DNA of 7,010 bases from JANJTY01 sp038257155 (lineage in GTDB: Bacteria > Pseudomonadota > Gammaproteobacteria > Xanthomonadales > Xanthomonadaceae), in contig JBBSJP010000090.1 in the NCBI GenBank assembly GCA_038257155.1, forward strand, positions 1 to 7,010, written 5' to 3'. Numbering within the stretch: position 1 is the stretch's first letter; each line of letters opens with the position of its first letter. The translations under genes and the position numbers were made by a program. The notes beneath the pieces were generated by a model. The model did not search any database, was not told the DNA's origin, and was given only the letters and a program-made list of their open reading frames with translations. Below are positions 1 to 5,037 of the stretch, in pieces.

Positions 1-1552
1 CGCCGCCATCGGTCATCGCGACGTTCTGCCCGGCCGGCTCGGTGGAACCGTCGTGCTGGATGCGCGGCGCGTCGCCGGCCTCCTGCAGGTTCATGCCGAA
101 GTCGATCAGGTTGATCAGGATCTGGGCGTGGCCCTGCGGCTGCATCGCCCCGCCCATCACCCCGAACGACAGCCACGGCTTGCCATCCTTTGTCGCGAAT
201 GCCGGGATGATGGTGTGGAACGGTCGCTTGCCGGGCGCGAAAGAATTCGGGTGGCCTTCGGTCAGCACGAACTGCTCGCCGCGGTCCTGGAAGATGAAAC
301 CGAGCCCCGGCACCGCCATGCCGCTGCCCATGCCGCGATAGTTGGACTGGATCAGCGACACCATCATGCCGTCGGCATCGGCCACGGTCATGTAGATGGT
401 GTCGCCTTCTTCGAGTTCCTTCGGCGTGGCCGGTTGCACTTCGCGCGCGGCGCGGTCCATCGACATCAGCTTGCCTCGTTGCCGCGCATACGGCTTGGAG
501 ATCAGTTTCGACACCGGCAAGGCGCCGAAGGCAGGATCTGCGTACCAGCGGGCGCGGTCGGCGAAGGCGAGTTTCTTTGCCTCGACGAACAGGTGCACAT
601 GTTCGGGGCTGCCGAATCCGTACTGTTTCAGGTCATGCGGTTCAAGCAGGTTGAGGATCTGCAGCGCGGCGATGCCCTGGCTGTTGGGCGGCAGTTCCCA
701 GACGTCATAGCCGCGGTAGTTGGTGCTGACCGGTTCGACCCATTCGCCCCTGTGTGCGGCGAGGTCCTCGTAGGACAGAAACCCGTCGTTGGCCTTGAAG
801 TACGCATCGATGCGGCGTGCGATGTCGCCCTTGTAGAACGCATCGCGGCCATCGCGCCCAATCGCCTCCAATGTATTGGCGAGGTTCGGGTTCTTCCACG
901 TTTCGCCGCGCTTCGGCGCGCGGCCATCAATGGTGAACTGCTCCTTGAAGCCGGGCCATCTCGACAGCCGCGGCACCGACAGGTTCCAGTAATACGCGAT
1001 CACTTCGTGGACCGGGTGGCCTTCGCGCGCGTAGCGGATGGCGGGCGCGAGGTCTTCGGCGATCGGCCTGCGCCCGAATTTTTCGTGCAGCGCGAACCAT
1101 GCATCGACGGTGCCCGGCACGCTGACCGGCAGCGGGCCGTGCGGCGGAATATCGGTCAGCCCCCGCTTCTGGAACTCGGCCAGGGTCAGCGATTTCGGCG
1201 ACCGCCCCGAGCCGTTGTAGCCGTGCAGTTTTTTTGTCTTCGGGTCCCAGACGATCGCGAACAGATCACCGCCGATGCCGTTGCCGGTGGGTTCCATCAA
1301 CCCGAGCGCCGCATTGGCTGCAATCGCGGCATCGACTGCACTGCCACCTTCCTTCATCACGTCCAGCGCGATCTGCGTCGCCAGCGGATGCGACGTCGCT
1401 GCCATCGCATGTGGTGCATATATCTCGCTGCGCGTGGCGAACGGTTTGCCGGTGACCCGGTCAGCGGCAGAAGTGGACGTAGTTGCGGCTGCGGAAACGA
1501 GAACGATCGCGGCGGCAATCACTCCGCAGCGCAGGCAGGATGCGACAGGCAT
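1..1552 (-). CDS. Gamma-glutamyltransferase-family protein (Ntn hydrolase), C-terminus cut by window edge
   Basis: Exported N-terminal-nucleophile hydrolase that would cleave gamma-glutamyl bonds of glutathione or related amides in the periplasm. It is probably made as one chain that self-cleaves into two subunits. The visible 517 residues begin with a hydrophobic signal-like segment (about 10-29, TSTSA before ADR). Family blocks follow: GGSAVDAA (69-76), NGIGGDLF (91-98), GSGRSPK (114-120, whose Arg matches the substrate-binding Arg of E. coli Ggt), LPVSVPGTVDAW (141-152), GDTIYMTV (383-390, presumed autocleavage site before Thr385), SNYRGMGSGM (403-412) and GGAMQPQGHAQ (467-477), then FGMNLQEAGDAPR. 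Family length is about 530-580, so the last few dozen residues lie outside the window. I chose the Met at 1552 because GGAG lies 6 nt upstream; the in-frame Met at 1564 has no ribosome site. The motif resembles the cephalosporin-acylase-like branch more than classical Ggt, so the substrate is uncertain. Confidence 0.9.
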   Translation of the reverse strand, partial: MPVASCLRCGVIAAAIVLVSAAATTSTSAADRVTGKPFATRSEIYAPHAMAATSHPLATQIALDVMKEGGSAVDAAIAANAALGLMEPTGNGIGGDLFAIVWDPKTKKLHGYNGSGRSPKSLTLAEFQKRGLTDIPPHGPLPVSVPGTVDAWFALHEKFGRRPIAEDLAPAIRYAREGHPVHEVIAYYWNLSVPRLSRWPGFKEQFTIDGRAPKRGETWKNPNLANTLEAIGRDGRDAFYKGDIARRIDAYFKANDGFLSYEDLAAHRGEWVEPVSTNYRGYDVWELPPNSQGIAALQILNLLEPHDLKQYGFGSPEHVHLFVEAKKLAFADRARWYADPAFGALPVSKLISKPYARQRGKLMSMDRAAREVQPATPKELEEGDTIYMTVADADGMMVSLIQSNYRGMGSGMAVPGLGFIFQDRGEQFVLTEGHPNSFAPGKRPFHTIIPAFATKDGKPWLSFGVMGGAMQPQGHAQILINLIDFGMNLQEAGDAPRIQHDGSTEPAGQNVAMTDGG

Positions 1553-1682
1553 GGCGGGCTCCATCAGGTGAGGGCTGAAGATACCGGATAGTCCCCCCGC
1601 TGGCGCTAGTCGTCGAAACCAGCGCTCCGCGAACGGAAGTGGCAGGCGGGTCAAACGCGATCGGGTTCATCGGATTCGATGT
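1553..1682. other. Spacer between cyclase and transferase genes
   Basis: 130 bp between two minus-strand genes. On the minus strand it contains a weak 5-bp hairpin (CATCG/CGATG, 1668-1681) right after the cyclase stop, and GGAG at about 1559-1562 serving the transferase start at 1552. No convincing sigma-70 promoter or T-tailed terminator was seen, so whether the two genes share a transcript cannot be decided. Confidence 0.4.
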
Positions 1683-2639
1683 CTAGCGCTTGGCTTGCTT
1701 GTTCTCGTACATGAGGGCGTCCGCCTGGGCAAGCAGGGTCTCGATCGAGCCGTTGTCGGGCTGGTGGACGACACGGCCAGCGCTGTAGGCCAGGTCGTAA
1801 CCCCGCCGCGCGGTGGCGTTGTAATCGCGGATCGCGTCAGCAAAGCGGGCAAGGACTTCGTCCAGGATCGCATCATTGGCTCCGGTCAGCAGCACCGCGA
1901 ACTCATCTCCGCCGATGCGTCCGAACACGTCCGTGTCGCGGAAGACACTGCGCATGCGTTCAGCGAAAGCAATCAGCGCGCGGTCACCTTCGGCATGGCC
2001 GAAGCGGTCGTTGATGTCCTTGAATCCATCCAGGTCGAAAAACACCATCATGGATGCATTGCCAGCGTGGACCCCAAGGTTGAGGCTGTGCTGGCCAAGG
2101 GTCATGAACCCACGCCGGTTGGAGATGAGGGTCAATTCGTCCAGCGTCGACAGCTGTACCGCGGCGATCTCCTGTTCCGCCATCGTGGCCAGGTCACGCA
2201 GCAACGCGATGTCTTCAGTCGAAAAATCCCTAGGCTCCCTGTCAATGATGCACAGCGTACCGATCTTGCTGCCGTTGAGAACCTTCAGGGGGCAGCCCGC
2301 ATAAAAACGGATGTTGGGATTGTCGATCACCAGCGGATTGTCTCGAAAGCGATCGTCCAGAGTCGCATCCGGAATCAGCAGGATTTCGTCACCGAGCAGG
2401 GCGTGGCCGCAGAACGAGATATCCCGGGGAGTTTCCGAGGCTTCCAGGCCCTGGTTGGACTTGAACCATTGCCGGTTGGCATCGATCAAGCTGACCAGGG
2501 AAATTGGCACGCCGAACATCCGTCGGGCCATCCGGGTGAGCCGATCGAAGCGTTCCTCAGGGGCAGTATCAAGTAGATTCAGCGCCCGTAGTGTCTCGAG
2601 GCGGCTGCGTTCATCTGGCGGCATTGGCGCTGGTTTCAT
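1683..2639 (-). CDS. GAF-GGDEF diguanylate cyclase
   Basis: Cytoplasmic enzyme predicted to make c-di-GMP from two GTP, controlled by an N-terminal sensory domain. The chosen 318-aa form starts at Met 2639. Residues 1-35 are a short helical lead (PPDERSRLETLRALNLLDT). A GAF domain spans about 36-160, with ISFCGHALL (74-82), IRFYAGCPL (110-118) and GTLCIID (127-133). The GGDEF domain spans about 166-318: DELTLISNRRGF (167-178), FDLDGFKDIND (201-211, metal-binding Asp), GHAEGD (214-219), the intact catalytic GGDEF (243-247) and ADALMYENKQAKR at the end. RDTD (234-237) lies exactly five residues before GGDEF, the position of the product-inhibition I-site. The layout matches E. coli DgcP (YeaP), but orthology is not claimed. 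The frame stays open to a Met at 2825; that extension has no domain character and overlaps the divergent lipoprotein gene, so I reject it. Met 2672 is a possible alternative start. The GAF ligand is unknown. Confidence 0.93.
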   Translation of the reverse strand: MKPAPMPPDERSRLETLRALNLLDTAPEERFDRLTRMARRMFGVPISLVSLIDANRQWFKSNQGLEASETPRDISFCGHALLGDEILLIPDATLDDRFRDNPLVIDNPNIRFYAGCPLKVLNGSKIGTLCIIDREPRDFSTEDIALLRDLATMAEQEIAAVQLSTLDELTLISNRRGFMTLGQHSLNLGVHAGNASMMVFFDLDGFKDINDRFGHAEGDRALIAFAERMRSVFRDTDVFGRIGGDEFAVLLTGANDAILDEVLARFADAIRDYNATARRGYDLAYSAGRVVHQPDNGSIETLLAQADALMYENKQAKR

Positions 2640-2781
2640 CGCATGCTGTCCGGAAATACCCGCATCGAGCATAGACCCATTGACAATAAAGGGTTCAGGT
2701 AAGCCTCCGCGCTGATCACCCGCCCTTGATCCGGACTCTGCGAACGTGCCATGGGTCGTTCCCATTGACTGGAGATTCACC
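2640..2781. promoter_or_regulatory. Divergent intergenic region (cyclase / BON lipoprotein)
   Basis: 142 bp that must carry signals for both genes. On the plus strand TTGACA (2680-2685) matches the -35 consensus exactly, but nothing resembling a -10 box lies 16-18 bp downstream. The same spot reads TTGTCA on the minus strand because ATTGACAAT is nearly symmetric. A TATGCT lies on the minus strand at about 2669-2674, without a good -35. GGAG at 2771-2774, 7 nt before the ATG at 2782, is the lipoprotein ribosome site. Promoter positions are therefore unproven; an alternative sigma factor for the lipoprotein is possible. Confidence 0.4.
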
Positions 2782-3147
2782 ATGCAGATCAAGATGCTCG
2801 CTGCCGCCGCATTGACCGCAGTCACCCTGTCGGCTTGCTATACCCGGCCGGTGGTGGTGGAAACCCCTGGACGTGACGTGATGGTCGCCGTGCCCACTCC
2901 ATACCCGGTACCGGTTCAGACCACTACCCCGAATCCGGGCATGATGTCGCTTCACGACCGCGTGCATAACGCATTGATGGCCGGGATGAGTTCCGCAGCC
3001 AGCGACATCGAGGTCCGCGTCGACGGAAGCAAGGTTTACCTGACCGGACACGTAGGCTCAAGTGCTGATCACACTCGGGCACACAACATCGCCCATGACA
3101 TTTCCGGCGTGACCAGCGTCGACCACAGCGGGTTGATGGTGCACTGA
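2782..3147 (+). CDS. BON-domain lipoprotein
   Basis: Small (121 aa) envelope lipoprotein. Residues 1-18 form a lipoprotein signal peptide with lipobox LSAC, so Cys19 would be lipidated. The next residue is Tyr rather than Asp, which favours outer-membrane sorting under the usual +2 rule. A Pro/Thr/Val-rich linker (about 22-53, including PVPVQTTTP) leads to one BON domain (about 56-121: SLHDRVHNAL, VRVDGSKVYLTGHV, AHDISGVTSVDH). BON domains occur in envelope stress proteins such as OsmY and are thought to contact phospholipid or other envelope surfaces. The start at 2782 is supported by GGAG 7 nt upstream and by the signal peptide; the in-frame Met at 2746 would put charged residues in front of it. 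It is divergent from the cyclase gene and convergent with the cupin gene. A role in osmotic or envelope stress is inferred from the family only. Confidence 0.85.
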   Translation: MQIKMLAAAALTAVTLSACYTRPVVVETPGRDVMVAVPTPYPVPVQTTTPNPGMMSLHDRVHNALMAGMSSAASDIEVRVDGSKVYLTGHVGSSADHTRAHNIAHDISGVTSVDHSGLMVH

Positions 3148-3186
3148 CCGAAGGCGCATTGCGCCAGATATGCACGAACAGAAAAG

Positions 3187-3210
3187 AAGGGACGGCACGC
3201 GCCGTCCCTT
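3187..3210 (-). terminator. Strong hairpin between convergent genes, U-rich tail on minus strand
   Basis: Perfect 10-bp stem (AAGGGACGGC / GCCGTCCCTT) with a 4-nt loop. Read on the minus strand it is followed by CTTTTCTGTT, fitting an intrinsic terminator for transcripts from the cupin gene that stops at 3360. It also sits 39 nt after the lipoprotein stop and may halt plus-strand transcripts, though that side has only CCTGC after the stem. Confidence 0.75.
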
Positions 3211-3259
3211 CCTGCAAGGGAAAGCAAATCCAACGGCCAGCCATCGCCTTTTACACGTG

Positions 3260-3331
3260 AAGGGGTTACAGGACACTTTCGCTTCAATCAGAAATGTCCT
3301 CCTGACCGCCCCTCTTTTGTATGGACCCCTT
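3260..3331. repeat. Nested inverted repeat in intergenic region
   Basis: Inner arms AGGACACTTTC (3270-3280) and GAAATGTCCT (3291-3300) pair over 10 bp with one bulged base and a 10-nt loop. Outer arms AAGGGGT (3260-3266) and ACCCCTT (3325-3331) pair over 7 bp. No protein frame explains it. It could be a structured RNA, a mobile-element remnant or an extended read-through barrier. The pairing is seen directly; the role is unknown. Confidence 0.5.
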
Positions 3332-3336
3332 GTTGC

Positions 3337-3357
3337 TGTCTCAGACACCGTTTTTTT
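3337..3357 (+). terminator. Possible weak plus-strand terminator with T7 tract
   Basis: TGTC-TCA-GACA (3337-3347), extendable by one G-C pair past a mismatch, is followed after CCG by seven T (3351-3357) just before the convergent cupin stop codon. The stem is short, so termination would be weak unless the upstream nested repeat contributes. The T tract stands out against the GC-rich background. Confidence 0.35.
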
Positions 3358-3359
3358 CT

Positions 3360-3809
3360 TCACTCTGATGCAGAGCCACCCTTGCGCGTGAACGGACCGC
3401 CTGCTGGCAGGTGCAAGTCGATATCCGGGTAGTGGCAAACACCACCCGACGGCCGTCCGATGGCGACGAATACGCAATCTTCGGCGCTGTCGTTGCGCAG
3501 GCAATGCCCGTTGCCATCGCCTTTGGGGAAGACTGCGACATCACCTGCGCGCATCCTGGTTTCGCCCGTGTCATCGACCAGCACTGCCTCGCCCACGATC
3601 ATCACCACCATCTCGTCCTCGTCCTCGTGCCAGTGTCGTTGCGCCGACCAGGCGCCAGGCTTCAGCGTGACGTGGCTGGCCCCGAAATCGGATAGTCCCG
3701 ATGCCGGTGCAAGTCGCCGAACCCAGCGTTCCTCCACGGCATCGGCATAGGGCGACGGGTAGCCTGTCGCGTTCGTCAACGGAACCGAGGAGAGGTCAAG
3801 TTTCGGCAT
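3360..3809 (-). CDS. Cytoplasmic single-domain cupin
   Basis: 149-aa cupin without signal peptide or membrane segment. Motif 1 covers PGAW through IVGE (51-74): H59-W-H61, Glu66 and Gly73 follow the HxH(x4)E(x6)G pattern. Motif 2 is AGDVAVFPKGDGNGHCLRN (88-106), with His102 as the expected fourth metal ligand. All four metal-ligand positions are present, so a bound divalent metal is expected. The tail contains VCHYPDIDLHL (124-134), a block I associate with uncharacterised sugar- or small-molecule-binding cupins rather than with a named enzyme. The start at 3809 begins at the natural beginning of the fold, although its ribosome site is poor. Upstream lies an exact 29-bp duplication; downstream the gene ends in a convergent intergenic region with a terminator hairpin. 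Enzymatic role (dioxygenase, isomerase or binding protein) cannot be assigned. Confidence 0.85.
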   Translation of the reverse strand: MPKLDLSSVPLTNATGYPSPYADAVEERWVRRLAPASGLSDFGASHVTLKPGAWSAQRHWHEDEDEMVVMIVGEAVLVDDTGETRMRAGDVAVFPKGDGNGHCLRNDSAEDCVFVAIGRPSGGVCHYPDIDLHLPAGGPFTRKGGSASE

Positions 3810-3816
3810 GGGTCTG

Positions 3817-3874
3817 GCCGACCTGTGGGCGCTGGATGATGCCCTGCCGACCTGTGGGCGCTGGATGATGCCCT
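3817..3874. repeat. Exact tandem duplication, 2 x 29 bp
   Basis: The 29-bp unit at 3817-3845 recurs without a mismatch at 3846-3874, directly abutting. Each copy contains CCTGTGGGCGCTGGATGATG. The similarity stops sharply at both ends. On the minus strand the pair lies 8-65 nt upstream of the cupin start codon at 3809, in its leader or promoter. Confidence 0.95.
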
Positions 3875-3969
3875 ATAGCGTACAAAAGCCAGGGTCCATG
3901 CAGAGTACAAGATCAAGGGACTGGGTTTGTGGTGCCTGACCCATGTTTTGGGCCAGGCGGCAACCCCTG
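3875..3969. promoter_or_regulatory. Probable promoter region of the cytoplasmic cupin gene
   Basis: Short spacer between the two cupin genes. On the minus strand GCTATAGG (3873-3880) is a -10-like element next to the duplicated unit, with only weak -35 candidates upstream. The region also carries the hairpin listed separately. The promoter assignment is tentative. Confidence 0.3.
3934..3958 (-). terminator. Hairpin downstream of exported cupin, terminator-like without U tract
   Basis: Arms GCCTGACCC (3934-3942) and GGGCCAGGC (3950-3958) pair over 9 bp with one mismatch and a 7-nt loop. It begins 11 nt after the exported cupin's stop. The minus-strand sequence after it (ACCACAAACC) has no T run, so if it ends transcription it is not a classical intrinsic terminator. 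Confidence 0.4.
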
Positions 3970-4461
3970 CTATTTCTTTGCGGACTCGATCGGAATTGCA
4001 TCCAAAGGCGACTCGAAGGCTATGAACAACACGCAGGCGACCGCGCTTGCGCAATAGCCTTTGTGCGGCTTTTCGGCTGGGCCGTACCCATAAGTCCCCG
4101 GCTTGAGCACCGCCGTTTTCTGGCCCTCATAGGTGACATGCAGCTCCCCAGCCACCAGCACCATGCGCTCGGCCGAGGTGTGCCGATGCAGCGGAATGGT
4201 CGACTTGGCAGGGATTTTGAAGAAGACGTCGACGTTATCCTTGGCTGGGTCGCCGTGAAGCACGGCAATGCCGCAGCCCTTGGGCAGGAACGGAGGGCAC
4301 GGTCCCCAGGTGAGGCTCGCGTCATTGACGGTGTGGGTCACGGCCAGCTCTTGCGCTGGAGATCGTGCCAGGGCCGATGAGCTGGCCAGACCGAACAAGA
4401 CCAGCAACGAAGAGCACAAAGCGGCCTGCAATGAACCGCTGATGAGGCTTGGACGATACAT
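3970..4461 (-). CDS. Exported cupin-domain protein
   Basis: 163-aa periplasmic cupin. Residues 1-32 form a signal peptide: basic start, hydrophobic core LCSSLLVLFGLASSS, and a likely cut after SSALA before RSPAQEL. The mature part opens with WGPCPPFLPKGCGIAVLHGD (52-71). Cupin motif 1 follows (IPLHRHTSAERMVLVAGE, with HxHxxxE ligands His92, His94, Glu98 and Gly105), then motif 2 (KPGTYGYGPAEKPH, with His133), so all metal ligands are present. Four cysteines of the mature chain (55, 63, 137, 143) could form disulphides. I chose the Met at 4461 because AAGGA lies about 10 nt upstream and it starts the signal peptide; the longer frame from 4578 would bury that signal. The gap to the tautomerase gene is 194 bp, so it probably has its own promoter. 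The substrate is unknown; the protein resembles small secreted cupins of unassigned function. Confidence 0.87.
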   Translation of the reverse strand: MYRPSLISGSLQAALCSSLLVLFGLASSSALARSPAQELAVTHTVNDASLTWGPCPPFLPKGCGIAVLHGDPAKDNVDVFFKIPAKSTIPLHRHTSAERMVLVAGELHVTYEGQKTAVLKPGTYGYGPAEKPHKGYCASAVACVLFIAFESPLDAIPIESAKK

Positions 4462-4655
4462 GGCGTTTTTTCCTTTTTGGTTGACTGCTGCGTAGATGAA
4501 TTGCCGCCTCTTAACTTGATAGCGGGAATTGACGGCGTTTCCGGCCACGCTCGCGCCACAACGAGTGCCAGAGAACACTCCCCAGACGCCAGCTAAACTT
4601 CTGCTGCGTTTTGGACGAACATGTGCCCTGCCCGCTGCGGCTCTTCGAATTTCGA
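4462..4655. other. Spacer between tautomerase and exported cupin genes
   Basis: 194 bp on the transcript side of two minus-strand genes. It carries the purine-rich AAAAAGGAAAAAA ribosome site of the cupin (about 4465-4480). Farther up is a minus-strand stretch with GGAAAC and, 15 nt later, TATCAA, which might be an ECF-type or weak promoter but is not convincing. No small gene or strong terminator was recognised. Confidence 0.35.
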
Positions 4656-4880
4656 TCAGGCCGACTGGGCAGCAGCGAGTGCGTGGACGTCAGAGGCTTC
4701 GAGCGCCTTGCCGCCGATGGCCCAGTCGCCCCCTTCGAATTCGTTGATGCGGACCCACGTGACACCGCGCAGGCTTTCGCCTTCCACGGCGACCATGGCG
4801 TCGGTGACCTTGCTGATGAGTTGTTGCTTCTGGTGCGGGGTAAAGACGTCCTTGATGACGTCGATGGTGACCATGGGCAT
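4656..4880 (-). CDS. 4-oxalocrotonate tautomerase-family protein
   Basis: 74-aa member of the tautomerase superfamily, whose beta-alpha-beta subunits form oligomers and use the amino-terminal proline, exposed after Met removal, as catalytic base. The chain starts MPMVTIDVIKDVFTPHQKQQ, giving Pro at position 1 of the mature protein. The amphipathic helix (about 16-33) and the strand and turn VRINEFEGGDWAIGGKALEA (43-62) follow the family pattern. Aligned by eye with P. putida 4-OT, the Arg11 position is Val or Phe and the Arg39 position is Trp, while Arg38 and Arg44 are nearby. The binding site therefore differs and classical 4-oxalocrotonate activity is unlikely. AAGGAG 7 nt before the ATG is an excellent ribosome site. 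The gene is divergent from the regulator gene at 5038, across 157 bp. The tail VHALAAAQSA is probably disordered or helical. Confidence 0.88.
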   Translation of the reverse strand: MPMVTIDVIKDVFTPHQKQQLISKVTDAMVAVEGESLRGVTWVRINEFEGGDWAIGGKALEASDVHALAAAQSA

Positions 4881-5037
4881 GGGAATACTCCTTTAGTTTT
4901 CGGGAATCGGCACCAGGATCTCCCCCGACGCCTTGGATGGCACTTCAACACGCATCGAATGCCAACGCCTGAAGGTTTGCTGGAGAAGTGCTGGATATCC
5001 CCGGGAGATTGCAAAGGCTCTGCTTTATGCTGGGGGC
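4881..5037. promoter_or_regulatory. Divergent control region (tautomerase / regulator)
   Basis: 157 bp between two divergent starts. It holds the AAGGAG ribosome site of the tautomerase (4888-4893) and, on the plus strand, TATGCT (5026-5031) immediately before the regulator start. The 8-bp palindrome GGATATCC (4993-5000) is the most symmetric short motif. PhoB/OmpR-type winged helices usually bind direct repeats; no clear pair was recognised. By position this is the likeliest binding region for the regulator. Confidence 0.45.

Noticed and set aside
53..1591. Long plus-strand open frame (512 codons)
   Set aside because: Antisense to the transferase, Arg/His/Val-rich with no domain pattern. 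The minus frame contains all gamma-glutamyltransferase motifs; long antisense frames are common in GC-rich genes.
1598..1624. CGCTGG / CCAGCG hairpin with 15-nt loop upstream of the transferase
   Set aside because: Short stem, large loop and no T run; not a convincing terminator or operator.
1695..2576. Plus-strand open frame (293 codons)
   Set aside because: Antisense shadow of the GAF-GGDEF gene, with no family features.
2640..2825. N-terminal extension of the diguanylate cyclase to Met 2825
   Set aside because: The extra 62 residues have no domain character, cross the control region and overlap the lipoprotein start.
3170..3391. Plus-strand frame MHEQKRR... (73 codons)
   Set aside because: It runs through the terminator hairpin and the T7 tract into the antisense of the cupin gene, with no ribosome site.
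3776..4054. Minus-strand frame spanning the 29-bp duplication
   Set aside because: It overlaps both cupin genes in another frame and has no protein features; the duplication itself is better read as regulatory DNA.
4462..4578. N-terminal extension of the exported cupin to Met 4578
   Set aside because: It would place 39 residues before a clear signal peptide; the Met at 4461 has its own AAGGA site.
4918..5009. Inverted repeat ATCTCCC / GGGAGAT in the divergent control region
   Set aside because: Only 7 bp with 78 bp between arms; about one such pair is expected by chance in a region this size.
4933..5037. N-terminal extension of the regulator to Met 4933
   Set aside because: The winged-helix domain begins at 5038 and the added residues have no recognised pattern.
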